A DNA stretch of 64,000 nucleotides, taken from assembly GCA_003265435.1 (NCBI GenBank), contig NOXC01000001.1, forward strand, positions 310,001-374,000. Direction: 5' to 3'. Of the stretch, positions 35,391 through 46,049 are shown piece after piece. The first letter of the stretch is position 1; the number at the start of each line of letters is the position of its first letter. The notes below the pieces were generated by a model. It was given only the letters and a program-made list of their open reading frames with translations. It ran no database searches and was not told the origin of the DNA. The DNA comes from Cellvibrionaceae bacterium AOL6 (GTDB lineage: Bacteria > Pseudomonadota > Gammaproteobacteria > Pseudomonadales > Cellvibrionaceae). The position numbers were made by a program, and so were the translations under genes.

Positions 35391-35926
35391 ATGGCAGAGT
35401 TAACCACCCTGGCACGACCCTATGCAAAAGCAGCCTTTGAAGCGGCTCTGGCGGATTCTGCCCTGGCAGAATGGTCAGAGGCTTTAAAGCTGCTTGCTGC
35501 CCTGTCTCTCGAAGACAAGGTGCAGGCGCTGGTGGCGTCGCCCAATCTCACAGCGGAACAGAAAAGCACGGCACTGATTGAGGTCTGTGGTGATGCGCTG
35601 AACAACAAGGCACACAGTTTGTTCGCGTATTGGCTGACAACCAACGTCTGGGTCTGCTGGCACAAATCAGTGAATTGTTCGAGCTGTACAAGGCGCAACA
35701 GGAGAAGTCAGTCGATGTGAACATCGAAACGGCCTTCGAACTGGATGACGCACAGGTCGCCAAGCTGAAAGCAAGCTTGACGAAGACACTCGCGCGAGAT
35801 GTTGAATTCAGTACCTCTGTGAACAAAGACTTGCTTGGTGGCGTGTTTATTCGCGCTGGTGATACCGTGATCGACGCGTCCATCCGTGGCCGTTTGTCCC
35901 GCCTTGCCGGTGTTCTGAACGCCTAA
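35391..35926 (+). pseudogene. atpH: F0F1 ATP synthase subunit delta, split by a frameshift
   Basis: The delta subunit links the peripheral stalk to the top of F1 and should be about 178 residues. Here the frame from ATG 35391 (MAELTTLARPYAKAAFEAAL) follows the family to about residue 75 (DALNNKAH) and then runs into unrelated sequence, stopping at 35720. The rest of the protein, from [17 protein letters not shown] to [12 protein letters not shown], continues in the -1 frame to 35926. Restoring one base in the CACACAG at 35611-35617 rejoins the frames as KA(Q/H)[12 protein letters not shown]. All flanking subunits are intact. No slippery heptamer is visible, so a sequencing error or a real mutation is likelier than programmed frameshifting. 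Confidence 0.88.
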
Positions 35927-35991
35927 TCTGAGCCCGGCCGCCCTCACTGCGGCCCTGCTCCCGAACCGAATTGAACGAAAGGAAATCCAGT

Positions 35992-37533
35992 ATGCAACAG
36001 CTGAATCCTTCAGAAATTAGTGAAATTATCAAGAAGCGCATCGACACGCTGAGCGTGAGCTCCGAAGCGCAAAACGAAGGTACGGTCGTCTCCGTGACGG
36101 ACGGTATTATTCGTATCCACGGTCTTGCCGAAGTCATGTACGGTGAGATGATTGAATTCGAAGGCGGTGTCTTCGGAATGGCTCTGAACCTCGAGCGCGA
36201 CTCTGTCGGTGCGGTGGTTCTGGGTGATTATAAATCCATCGCGGAAGGCCAAACCTGTAAGTGTACAGGTCGCATCCTCGAAGTGCCCGTGGGTGAAGAA
36301 CTGCTGGGTCGCGTTGTCGACGCACTCGGTAACCCCATTGATGGTAAAGGTCCAATCAATGCAAAAGCCACCGACGCAATCGAAAAGATTGCACCGGGTG
36401 TAATTGCTCGTCAATCGGTTGATCAGCCGGTTCAGATCGGTCTGAAAGCGATCGACACCATGGTGCCAATCGGCCGTGGCCAGCGTGAGCTGATCATCGG
36501 TGACCGTCAGACAGGTAAAACCGCCGTTGCGGTCGATGCGATCATCAACCAGAAAGGCACAGGTATTAAATGTATCTATGTCGCGGTTGGACAGAAAGCG
36601 TCTTCCGTTTCTGCCGTTGTGCGCAAGCTCGAAGAGCATGGCGCGATGGACCACACCATTGTTGTCGCCGCAACCGCTTCTGACCCTGCAGCAATGCAGT
36701 TCCTGGCGCCGTTTGCTGGCTGCACCATGGGCGAATACTTCCGCGACCGCGGTGAAGACGCACTGATCATTTATGATGATCTGACCAAGCAGGCCTGGGC
36801 TTACCGTCAGATCTCCCTGCTGCTGCGTCGTCCGCCTGGCCGTGAAGCGTATCCTGGTGACGTGTTCTACTTGCACTCACGCCTGCTCGAGCGTGCCGCT
36901 CGCGTGAACGCCGAGTATGTAGAGAAATTCACCGACGGTGCCGTGAAAGGCAAAACGGGCTCACTGACGGCTCTGCCGATCATTGAAACCCAAGCCGGTG
37001 ACGTATCTGCATTCGTACCGACCAACGTGATCTCGATTACCGATGGTCAGATCTTCCTCGAAACCGATCTGTTTAACTCCGGTATTCGCCCTGCGATGAA
37101 CGCGGGTGTCTCGGTATCGCGTGTAGGTGGTTCGGCGCAGACGAAGGTCATCAAAAAGCTCTCCGGTGGTATCCGTACTGCATTGGCGCAGTATCGTGAA
37201 CTGGCGGCGTTCTCTCAGTTTGCTTCCGACCTCGATGATGCGACCAAAGCGCAGCTCGACCACGGTGAGCGTGTGACTGAGCTGATGAAGCAGAAGCAGT
37301 ACTCTCCCCTGAGCGTGGGTGAGATGGCGGTCTCTGTATACGCAGCGAACGAAGGCTATCTGAAGGACGTTGAAGTGGCCAAAATTGGCGCATTTGAAGA
37401 CGCATTGCTGTCCTACATGAACAGCAGTCACGCGGATTTGATGGCGCAGATGAATGAAGGTCAGTACAGCGACGACATCGTCAGTGGCTTGAAAGCCGCG
37501 CTGGATAACTTCAAAGCCACCCAAACCTGGTAA
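35992..37533 (+). CDS. atpA: F0F1 ATP synthase subunit alpha
   Basis: The non-catalytic nucleotide-binding subunit of F1, 513 residues from ATG 35992 after AAAGGAAA. The start [17 protein letters not shown], Walker [16 protein letters not shown], and the arginine-finger region around [17 protein letters not shown] are all canonical. Confidence 0.98.
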   Translation: MQQLNPSEISEIIKKRIDTLSVSSEAQNEGTVVSVTDGIIRIHGLAEVMYGEMIEFEGGVFGMALNLERDSVGAVVLGDYKSIAEGQTCKCTGRILEVPVGEELLGRVVDALGNPIDGKGPINAKATDAIEKIAPGVIARQSVDQPVQIGLKAIDTMVPIGRGQRELIIGDRQTGKTAVAVDAIINQKGTGIKCIYVAVGQKASSVSAVVRKLEEHGAMDHTIVVAATASDPAAMQFLAPFAGCTMGEYFRDRGEDALIIYDDLTKQAWAYRQISLLLRRPPGREAYPGDVFYLHSRLLERAARVNAEYVEKFTDGAVKGKTGSLTALPIIETQAGDVSAFVPTNVISITDGQIFLETDLFNSGIRPAMNAGVSVSRVGGSAQTKVIKKLSGGIRTALAQYRELAAFSQFASDLDDATKAQLDHGERVTELMKQKQYSPLSVGEMAVSVYAANEGYLKDVEVAKIGAFEDALLSYMNSSHADLMAQMNEGQYSDDIVSGLKAALDNFKATQTW

Positions 37534-37539
37534 TTGCCC

Positions 37540-38406
37540 ATGGCTAGCGGAAAAGAAATACGCACCAAGATCGGCAGTATCAAGAACACGCAGAAGATTA
37601 CCAGCGCGATGGAAATGGTCGCCGCGAGTAAGATGCGCAAGGCCCAAGACCGCATGTCGGCCGGCAAGCCTTATGCGCAGCGCATTCGCGAAGTGGTCAG
37701 CCACTTGGCTCACGGTAATCCGGAATACCACCACATGTACCTCAGTGAACGTGAGGTCAAGCGAGTGGGTTATGTTCTGGTCTCTACCGATCGCGGGCTC
37801 TGCGGCGGCTTGAACATTAACTTGTTCAAAACAGCCATTCGCCACAGCAAGCAATGGGCGGATCAGGAGGTCGACGTTGATCTCTGCCTGATCGGTTCCA
37901 AAGCGGCCGCGTTTTTCAAAAGTGTGGGCGGTAATGTGGTGGCCAGCGTTCGTGATGTTGGCGAAGAGCCTGAAATTGCAAGCCTGATTGGCGCGGTGAA
38001 AGTGATGCTGGACGCGTTTGAAGAAGGTCGAATCGACCGTCTCTACGTGGTTGGCAACGACTTTGTGAACACCATGTCGCAGGTGCCCTATGTGAATCAG
38101 CTGCTCCCGTTGAAAGCGGAAGAAGACGAGAAGCTGAAGAAGAGCTGGGACTATCTCTACGAGCCCGATGCCCGTGAATTGCTCGATGGCCTGTTGACTC
38201 GCTACATCGAGTCTCAGGTATATCAAGCCGTTGTTGAAAACGTAGCCTGTGAGCAGGCCGCGCGTATGATTGCGATGAAGTCAGCAACAGACAACGCGGG
38301 TTCAATGATCGATGACTTGCAGACCGCCTATAACAAGGCGCGTCAGGCAGCGATCACTCAGGAGATTTCTGAGATCGTCGGTGGGGCAGCGGCAGTCAGC
38401 TCCTAG
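37540..38406 (+). CDS. atpG: F0F1 ATP synthase subunit gamma
   Basis: The central rotor shaft of F1. The 288-residue protein starts at ATG 37540 ([20 protein letters not shown]); a TTG at 37534 directly after the atpA stop is less family-like. The coiled-coil ends are conserved, with [19 protein letters not shown] near the start and [20 protein letters not shown] at the end. It begins 6 bp after atpA. Confidence 0.97.
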   Translation: MASGKEIRTKIGSIKNTQKITSAMEMVAASKMRKAQDRMSAGKPYAQRIREVVSHLAHGNPEYHHMYLSEREVKRVGYVLVSTDRGLCGGLNINLFKTAIRHSKQWADQEVDVDLCLIGSKAAAFFKSVGGNVVASVRDVGEEPEIASLIGAVKVMLDAFEEGRIDRLYVVGNDFVNTMSQVPYVNQLLPLKAEEDEKLKKSWDYLYEPDARELLDGLLTRYIESQVYQAVVENVACEQAARMIAMKSATDNAGSMIDDLQTAYNKARQAAITQEISEIVGGAAAVSS

Positions 38407-38443
38407 AGCGCTGTCAGAGCAAGCAAATTCATTTATAGATTGA

Positions 38444-39874
<1,431 letters not shown>

Positions 39875-39885
39875 GGGGCTCCGTT

Positions 39886-40305
39886 ATGGCTATGACATTC
39901 CATTGTGATGTTGTCAGCGCTGAACAGGAAATTTACTCCGGCCTGGTTGAGTTGCTGGTGGCCAGTGGTTCAGAGGGTGAGTTGGGTTTGACCTACGGTC
40001 ACTCCCCGCTCCTGACTCGACTGAAACCCGGCCCGATTCGACTCAAAACCCAAATGGGCGAAGAGAAAATTTTCTATGTCAGTGGCGGCTATCTCGAAGC
40101 GCAGCCTCATGTTGTGACCGTTCTGGCGGACACCGCTTTGCGCGAAGACGACATGGACGAAGCGGCAGCTCAGAAAGCGAAAGAGCAAGCTGAAGCGGCC
40201 TTGAAGGACAGTGGCGAAGGCATTGATTACCGTCGCGCCGCGATGCGTTTGGCTGAAGCCGAAGCGCAACTTCGCACCATTAAAGCGATTCGCAACATGA
40301 AATAA
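39886..40305 (+). CDS. atpC: F0F1 ATP synthase subunit epsilon
   Basis: Epsilon couples the rotor to the c-ring and inhibits hydrolysis. The 139-residue protein has the N-terminal beta-sandwich ([37 protein letters not shown]) and a C-terminal helical hairpin rich in Ala, Glu and Lys. It is the last gene of the operon, 11 bp after atpD, and a strong terminator follows. Confidence 0.97.
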   Translation: MAMTFHCDVVSAEQEIYSGLVELLVASGSEGELGLTYGHSPLLTRLKPGPIRLKTQMGEEKIFYVSGGYLEAQPHVVTVLADTALREDDMDEAAAQKAKEQAEAALKDSGEGIDYRRAAMRLAEAEAQLRTIKAIRNMK

Positions 40306-40331
40306 GATACGGCATTCGTGCGTATCGTCGC

Positions 40332-40359
40332 AAAAAGGTGGCTTCGGCCACCTTTTTTT
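40332..40359 (+). terminator. Rho-independent terminator of the atp operon
   Basis: Stem AAAAAGGTGGC (40332-40342), a stable TTCG tetraloop and GCCACCTTTTT (40347-40357), continuing into further Ts. It lies 26 bp after atpC. Confidence 0.95.
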
Positions 40360-40462
40360 ATGCCCTTTCGGCACGAATTACCGAACTTAGCGTCAAAAGT
40401 CAGGAACATTTGATATATTCCGTCGCCAGACGCCAAATCGATAGTAAAGAACAGGAATTCGT

Positions 40463-41821
40463 ATGACTCAGATCGTCATTCTTGCGGCGGGTAAAGGCAC
40501 CCGCATGCGCAGCGCCCTTCCAAAAGTGCTACACACCTTAGCCGGGAAACCCTTCGTACAGCACGTCATCGACAGTGCGCATACGCTGTCCCCATCGAAG
40601 ACAGTTGTGGTCGTGGGTCATGGTGGTGAACAGGTCTGCGAGGTGCTCGCCGATACGGGTATCTGCTTTGTATCCCAGGAAGAACAATTGGGTACGGGCC
40701 ACGCCGTACAACAGGCCCTGCCAGAAATAGACGACAATAGCCCCGTATTGATCCTCTACGGCGATGTGCCTTTGATACAGCGGGAGACCTTGGAGGCCCT
40801 GCTCGAGTATGTGAATGCCGAGACGATGGCCCTACTGACGATTGCTCTTGAAGACCCCACCGGGTACGGACGCATCATTCGCAATTATGCGGGTCAGGTT
40901 TGTGCGATTGTTGAAGAAAAGGATGCCGACACCGATCAGCGCGATATTGCGGAAGTGAACACCGGCATAATGGCGGTTACGGGCGCGCACCTTAAATCCT
41001 GGCTGCCACGCTTGTCGAACGACAATGCGCAGGGCGAATACTATCTCACCGACATTATTGAAATGGCGGTGGAAAGTGGCGTGCGCGTGCAGGCCGTACA
41101 CCCTTCGGCGGAATGGGAAGTGGCCGGTGTGAATAATCGCATGCAGCAAGCGGAATTAGAGCGCGCTTACCAACATCAGCTCGCTACTGAATTCCTGGAA
41201 CAAGGCCTTACACTCCTAGACCCGAATCGCTTCGATGTGCGCGGGCATCTTCAACATGGCAGCGATTGCATCATCGATATAAATTGCGTTTTTGAGGGTG
41301 ATTGTGTCCTGGGTAATAATATAACAGTCGGTCCTAACTGTTTGATTAAAAACGCAAAAATTGGTGATGGCGTACGGATAGAAGCCAATAGCATTATCGA
41401 AGACGCAGAAGTGGCGGCGCAGGCCACAATCGGCCCCTTCGCGCGCTTGCGACCGGGTACCGTATTGGAAGAAGGCGCAAAAATCGGCAATTTCGTCGAA
41501 ACCAAGAAAGCCCGCATCGGCAAAGGCAGTAAGGTTAATCACCTGAGCTACATCGGCGATGCCGAACTCGGGGACTCTGTGAATATTGGCGCTGGCACCA
41601 TTACCTGCAACTACGATGGCGTCAACAAAAGCCGCACAGAAATCGGCGACGACGTCTTCGTCGGCTCCAACAGCGCCCTCGTCGCACCGGTTAAAATCGC
41701 ACGCGGCGCCACCGTCGGCGCAGGCTCAGTGGTCACCAAAGACTGCAACGAAGATCAGCTCGTCGTCGCCCGCGCACGCCAACGCAACATGGACGGCTGG
41801 GCGCGCCCCACCAAAAAATAA
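40463..41821 (+). CDS. glmU: bifunctional GlmU (N-acetylglucosamine-1-P uridyltransferase / glucosamine-1-P acetyltransferase)
   Basis: GlmU makes UDP-GlcNAc for peptidoglycan and LPS. The 452-residue protein has the N-terminal uridyltransferase (VILAAGKGTRMRSALPKVLH, YGDVPLI) and the C-terminal left-handed beta-helix acetyltransferase of hexapeptide repeats. The acetyltransferase motifs NFVETKKARIGKGSKVNHLS and ITCNYDGVNKSRTEIGDDVF are conserved. The last ~50 codons are visibly richer in C at third positions than the rest. Confidence 0.97.
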   Translation: MTQIVILAAGKGTRMRSALPKVLHTLAGKPFVQHVIDSAHTLSPSKTVVVVGHGGEQVCEVLADTGICFVSQEEQLGTGHAVQQALPEIDDNSPVLILYGDVPLIQRETLEALLEYVNAETMALLTIALEDPTGYGRIIRNYAGQVCAIVEEKDADTDQRDIAEVNTGIMAVTGAHLKSWLPRLSNDNAQGEYYLTDIIEMAVESGVRVQAVHPSAEWEVAGVNNRMQQAELERAYQHQLATEFLEQGLTLLDPNRFDVRGHLQHGSDCIIDINCVFEGDCVLGNNITVGPNCLIKNAKIGDGVRIEANSIIEDAEVAAQATIGPFARLRPGTVLEEGAKIGNFVETKKARIGKGSKVNHLSYIGDAELGDSVNIGAGTITCNYDGVNKSRTEIGDDVFVGSNSALVAPVKIARGATVGAGSVVTKDCNEDQLVVARARQRNMDGWARPTKK

Positions 41822-41823
41822 AT

Positions 41824-41880
41824 GGGGTCAGATGACAATTAATTGGGGAAAGAACGCTGACGCCCACTAAAAAGGGCGTC
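41824..41880. repeat. possible dispersed-repeat remnant plus hairpin after glmU
   Basis: Directly after the glmU stop, GGGGTCAGATGACAATTAAT (41824-41843) resembles a motif I recall around REP/RAYT-type transposase remnants in marine gammaproteobacteria. It is followed by a hairpin GACGCCC (41859-41865), loop ACTAAAAA, GGGCGTC (41874-41880). The hairpin has no T-run, so it is a poor Rho-independent terminator. There is no second copy in this window. Confidence 0.35.
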
Positions 41881-41904
41881 GTATTCTCTAATCCTTACAA
41901 AACG

Positions 41905-41984
41905 CGCTTGCACTCATAAAGTGAAAGGACTATCTTTCGTTTCGAAAGAAAATGGTGTGAAAACTTTCACTTTATGAGCAAGCG
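41905..41984. promoter_or_regulatory. large nested palindrome over the glmR start, probable operator
   Basis: The left arm CTCATAAAGTGAAAG (41913-41927) is perfectly complementary to CTTTCACTTTATGAG (41964-41978). The match continues outward as CGCTTG (41905-41910) against CAAGCG (41979-41984) with a 2 nt offset. Centred inside the spacer is a second palindrome TCTTTCG-TTT-CGAAAGA (41933-41949), which has the TTTCGTTTCG character of DeoR-family operators. The right arm contains the glmR ATG (41974). This suggests autoregulation by GlmR, and in RNA a hairpin that hides the start codon. Confidence 0.75.
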
Positions 41985-42738
41985 AAACACTAAGCAGCGT
42001 CGTCAGTTGATATTGCAGGCGCTACAGGAACAGGGTGATGTCAGCGTAGAAGCGCTTGCCGATACGCATGAAACCTCTGAGGTGACGATTCGTAAAGATC
42101 TCGCGGTGCTTGAAGACGCGGGCTTGCTGATGCGTCGCTACGGCGGCGCAGTGATGGTGCCGCAGGGCTTCCTCGAGGGCACAGAGCCCGAACACGCGGC
42201 AGGTACGAAACACGATATTGCGGTTGCGGCATCCGAACTCATTCGTGACCACAATCGCATCATCGTCGACTCCGGCACGACCACGATGTCGTTGATCCCC
42301 CTTCTCTCTCGCTTCCAGGGCTTGGTCGTTATGACCAACGCGCTGGCGGTTGCTAATGCGCTGCGTGAAATCGAGCCTGAACCCAGCCTGTTGATGACCG
42401 GTGGAACCTGGGACAAACGCTCCGAATCCTTTCAGGGCGTGCTCGCTGAGAAAATGCTCCGAGAATACGACTTCGATCAGCTCTTCATTGGCGCCGACGG
42501 ACTCGATATCGAGCGCGGTACCACCACTTACAACGAATTTATCGCCCTGTCGCGAACCATGGCCGATGTCAGTCGTGAAGTGATCGTCATGGCCGAATCG
42601 CACAAATGCGAACGTAAAATCCCCAACCTTGAATTGCCGTGGCGCCGAGTGGACGTATTGGTAACAGACCATCGTATTTCCGAGCGCGCAAAACAAACGA
42701 TCGAAGCTCAGGGCGTACGCGTGCTCTGTGCGGAATAG
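41974..42738 (+). CDS. glmR: DeoR-family regulator, likely GlmR
   Basis: A 254-residue DeoR/GlpR-type repressor. The N-terminal winged helix has RRQLILQALQEQGDVSVEAL and the recognition-helix segment TSEVTIRKDLAVLEDAGLL with the family RRYGGA. The C-terminal sugar-phosphate-sensing domain has IIVDSGTTTMSLIPLL and FIGADGLDIERG. Its position between glmU and glmS, 9 bp before glmS, matches Pseudomonas glmR, so it probably senses an amino-sugar phosphate and controls glmS. No strong ribosome site precedes the ATG, and the start lies inside the palindrome described separately. Confidence 0.88.
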   Translation: MSKRNTKQRRQLILQALQEQGDVSVEALADTHETSEVTIRKDLAVLEDAGLLMRRYGGAVMVPQGFLEGTEPEHAAGTKHDIAVAASELIRDHNRIIVDSGTTTMSLIPLLSRFQGLVVMTNALAVANALREIEPEPSLLMTGGTWDKRSESFQGVLAEKMLREYDFDQLFIGADGLDIERGTTTYNEFIALSRTMADVSREVIVMAESHKCERKIPNLELPWRRVDVLVTDHRISERAKQTIEAQGVRVLCAE

Positions 42739-42747
42739 GAGAGAACC

Positions 42748-44574
42748 ATGTGTGGAATTGTGGGCGCCGTCGCCCAGCGTGATGTAGCTGAAATCTTGGT
42801 CGAAGGTCTGCGAAGGCTGGAATATCGCGGTTATGACTCCGCGGGTGTGGCGTTACTGAGTGAGGGTCGAGTCGCACGCTATCGGCGTATCGGTAAAGTC
42901 CAGGCCCTGGCGGAACTGGTAGAAAATGAACAAGCCCCCGGCGCGACGGGCATCGCTCACACGCGTTGGGCGACCCACGGCGAGCCCAGCGAGCGCAATG
43001 CGCATCCGCACCTGTCCGGTGAGCGCTTTGCGGTGGTACACAACGGCATCATTGAAAACTACCGCGAACTGCGAGAGCAGCTCAGTGCTGAAGGCTACGT
43101 GTTTGAATCCGAAACGGATACCGAAGTAATTGCTCACCTAGTTGCAAAGGAACGTCAATCTGCCGGGTCACTGTTAGAAGCCGCACAAGCAAGCATCGCC
43201 CAACTCGAAGGCGCTTACGGCACGGTCATTGTAGACAGAGATGAACCAGAGCACATGATCGTCGCACGTTCGGGCAGCCCTTTGGTGATTGGCCTCGGCA
43301 TAGGCGAGAACTTTGTCGCCTCCGATCAGCTCGCCCTGTTGCCTGTGACCCGTCGTTTTATTTTTCTTGAAGAAGGTGATCTTGCGGAAATTACACGTCG
43401 TGAAATTCGCATATTCGACAAATTTGGCGCGCCGGTGGAACGTGAAATACACGAGAGCAACGTCAGTTACGATGCCGGTGATAAAGGCCCCTATCGCCAC
43501 TTCATGCTCAAAGAAATCTACGAGCAGGCGAATGCGATCAACAACACGCTTGAAGGGAGGCTTTCCGCGACGCAGGTTTTAAATGAAAGTTTCGGCGCGG
43601 AAGCGCAAGCGCTATTCGAACGCGTGCGCAATGTACAGATTGTGGCTTGTGGCACCAGCTACCACAGCGGCATGGTCGCTAAGTATTGGCTGGAATCACT
43701 CGCGGGTGTCGCCTGCCAGGTCGAGATTGCCTCCGAATATCGCTATCGGCAACCCGTTGTTCCCGAAAACAGCCTATTGGTGACGATCAGCCAGTCCGGG
43801 GAAACAGCAGACACCTTAGCCGCGTTACGCATGGCGAAGGAACAACATTACCTCGCGAGCCTCGCCATCTGTAACGTTGCGGGTTCCTCTTTGGTGCGTG
43901 AATCCGATCTCGCGTTTTTAACGAGGGCCGGTACCGAAGTGGGTGTGGCTTCTACCAAGGCGTTTACCACCCAATTAGTCGGCCTGGCCATGCTGGTTCT
44001 GGGCCTAGCGCAACGTCAGAGTGAGGCGCCCTGGTTACAGGAGCGCCTTGACGAACTGCGGCACCTGCCCGCACAGATTGAAGAAGTGTTGACCCTGGCC
44101 GAGCGCATTGAAGCCTTGGCCGAAGAATTCGCTGACAAACACCACGCCCTCTTCCTGGGTCGCGGGGATCAATACCCCATTGCGATGGAAGGTGCATTGA
44201 AGTTAAAAGAAATTTCCTACATCCACGCCGAAGCCTACGCCGCGGGTGAACTCAAGCACGGGCCTCTGGCGCTGATCGATGCCGACATGCCGATCATCGT
44301 CGTCGCACCGAACAATGCATTGCTTGAAAAACTTAAATCCAATGTAGAAGAAGTTCGAGCACGCGGCGGCATCCTTTACGTGTTTGCCGAAGCCGACAGC
44401 GGCTTCGAAAGCGACGACACGATGCGCGTGATCACCCTCCCCGGCCAACACGGCTGGTTAGCGCCGATCATCTACACCGTGCCTTTGCAGCTGTTGTCGT
44501 ACTATGTCGCGATCATAAAAGGTACGGACGTCGATCAACCTCGGAATTTGGCTAAAAGCGTCACTGTTGAATAA
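42748..44574 (+). CDS. glmS: glutamine-fructose-6-phosphate aminotransferase (isomerizing)
   Basis: GlmS makes glucosamine-6-phosphate, the first step to UDP-GlcNAc. The 608-residue protein has the N-terminal class II glutaminase with Cys2 nucleophile ([33 protein letters not shown]) and two SIS isomerase domains ([35 protein letters not shown]). The C-terminal LAKSVTVE is canonical. It follows glmR closely, after AGGAGAG, and a 12 bp hairpin follows the stop. Confidence 0.98.
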   Translation: MCGIVGAVAQRDVAEILVEGLRRLEYRGYDSAGVALLSEGRVARYRRIGKVQALAELVENEQAPGATGIAHTRWATHGEPSERNAHPHLSGERFAVVHNGIIENYRELREQLSAEGYVFESETDTEVIAHLVAKERQSAGSLLEAAQASIAQLEGAYGTVIVDRDEPEHMIVARSGSPLVIGLGIGENFVASDQLALLPVTRRFIFLEEGDLAEITRREIRIFDKFGAPVEREIHESNVSYDAGDKGPYRHFMLKEIYEQANAINNTLEGRLSATQVLNESFGAEAQALFERVRNVQIVACGTSYHSGMVAKYWLESLAGVACQVEIASEYRYRQPVVPENSLLVTISQSGETADTLAALRMAKEQHYLASLAICNVAGSSLVRESDLAFLTRAGTEVGVASTKAFTTQLVGLAMLVLGLAQRQSEAPWLQERLDELRHLPAQIEEVLTLAERIEALAEEFADKHHALFLGRGDQYPIAMEGALKLKEISYIHAEAYAAGELKHGPLALIDADMPIIVVAPNNALLEKLKSNVEEVRARGGILYVFAEADSGFESDDTMRVITLPGQHGWLAPIIYTVPLQLLSYYVAIIKGTDVDQPRNLAKSVTVE

Positions 44575-44591
44575 TTGATTGGGCCCTGAAG

Positions 44592-44620
44592 CGCCTTTTA
44601 TTGTTGTTCAATAAAAGGCG
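44592..44620. terminator. 12 bp perfect hairpin between glmS and the DUF418 gene
   Basis: CGCCTTTTATTG (44592-44603), loop TTGTT, CAATAAAAGGCG (44609-44620). It lies between convergent genes, 18 bp after glmS. There is no flanking T-run, so it may act as an atypical terminator or mRNA 3' stabiliser. Confidence 0.6.
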
Positions 44621-44645
44621 TGGTTCCGTATGCGGTCCCTGCGCC

Positions 44646-45896
44646 TTACCGCGCACCCTGACTTCTAAGAAACGGTTGAACAGATAGATAGGTGCCGGTT
44701 CGCCATAGCCACTCCAAGGGCCCATAGAGAAAATGTTTGAGCCAATAATAGCTGAACACGCCTTGTACGACATACACAAGGAGGCCAAGCATCACCAAGG
44801 AGAATGCGCCCCAAACCCCAAAGAAATAGCCAAATGCCCAAGGTGCAAACAATAGGCTACCTATAGCGCCTTGCATGATGTAGTTGGTTAAAGCTGTTCT
44901 ACCGTAAGGCGCTAACACTTCCAGATACTGGCCAACACTCCTCGAATAATAGAGGGCGAGAAAGCCGTTGATTAATGCACCTGAATACGTGACCAAACTG
45001 AGGTCATTCAGTGTTTGAGCGAGCACCAGCCACCACGACAACTGTATGCCATCCGCCCTGAAGAACAGTCGGGTATTTTGTTCAGGGACGAATGATTGTA
45101 GGAAAGAAAGCAAAACGGTTGCAGCGGTAAAAGCCAAGAAAAAGTGTATGAATTTGCCTCTTTCCTGCTGAGCCTTTTCTAAAATTCGGCTTCTACCGAC
45201 CAGTAAGCCAAAAATGAATAACGAGAATGTTACGTATCCTCGCCCAATGAAACCGAATTGGTAGTTTAATTTCCCTTCAAGTCGATCGGTGTAATTGTGT
45301 TTAGCGGAATGGATAAATGAGGGGTTCGCAAGGTGTTCCGGAATGGCCTCACCCGGAGTTTCAGTACCGACGATTTGCGCTTGCTCAACACTGCTCGCGA
45401 CCTGATGGTTGTGGACGTGTACCTGAATAATTCTAGGTACACCGAACAATAAAACAATGGCGATGAGCAGGAGAAGCCCGGTCCTAAAGCGGTACACGCA
45501 GAGTAAAATCAATCCAAAAAACGCATAAACTGAAATAATTTCTACGCTATAGAACGAATGGCACAATAATCCAAAAGCCATTAACAAAATCATTCTCCAG
45601 ACAAACTTGCGCCGAAAGTCGATTCCCTTCTTGGCCGCTTTGTCTATTTGAATGAATAAACTCATCCCGAATAAAAAAGCAAAAATATTAATAAACCTCC
45701 CCATTACGATGTTGCTCCCAACCCACTGTGTGGCGGAATCTAGCTGGGGAAAATGAAATATCTCCAAGTCTGTAGGTAATAGCCTAAAGCCGAAATGTTG
45801 AATCATGTGCATGACGATGATGCCCAAAAGTGCGAATCCGCGCAGAGCATCTAAAGAAGATATCCGTTTTAAAGGAGAGGATAATGTTTGAGACAT
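44646..45896 (-). CDS. DUF418 family membrane protein
   Basis: A 416-residue polytopic protein with about ten helices. The start SSLDALRGFALLGIIVMHMI is typical of DUF418/YeiB-type and related acyltransferase-like membrane proteins. The C-terminal DUF418 region has YGRTALTNYIMQGAIGSLLF, PWAFGYFF and LYGPLEWLWRTGTYLS. Function is unproven for the family; transport or acyl transfer is suspected. The coding sequence is visibly richer in A and T than its neighbours, which may indicate acquisition. No good ribosome site is seen. It is upstream of nothing on its strand except the glmS-side hairpin. Confidence 0.88.
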   Translation of the reverse strand: MSQTLSSPLKRISSLDALRGFALLGIIVMHMIQHFGFRLLPTDLEIFHFPQLDSATQWVGSNIVMGRFINIFAFLFGMSLFIQIDKAAKKGIDFRRKFVWRMILLMAFGLLCHSFYSVEIISVYAFFGLILLCVYRFRTGLLLLIAIVLLFGVPRIIQVHVHNHQVASSVEQAQIVGTETPGEAIPEHLANPSFIHSAKHNYTDRLEGKLNYQFGFIGRGYVTFSLFIFGLLVGRSRILEKAQQERGKFIHFFLAFTAATVLLSFLQSFVPEQNTRLFFRADGIQLSWWLVLAQTLNDLSLVTYSGALINGFLALYYSRSVGQYLEVLAPYGRTALTNYIMQGAIGSLLFAPWAFGYFFGVWGAFSLVMLGLLVYVVQGVFSYYWLKHFLYGPLEWLWRTGTYLSVQPFLRSQGAR

Positions 45897-46049
45897 GCGT
45901 ATGTTCTCTTCGAGATCTCAGATACGTTGGCGGTCGTGCTTTAGGCACAACTCGAAGCGTCATATGTGGACGATGGTATGACTCAGTATTTGTGACTTCA
46001 ATATCAAAAAACAGGATGCTCTGTTGAAATGAATTCAACAAATCATTGG

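Noticed and set aside
35600-35640. Programmed -1 frameshift site in atpH
   Set aside because: No X XXY YYZ slippery heptamer and no obvious downstream stimulatory structure; an indel is the better explanation.
36961-38226. A 421-codon minus-strand open frame across the atpA-atpG junction
   Set aside because: It spans two conserved genes in antisense and has no recognisable domain.
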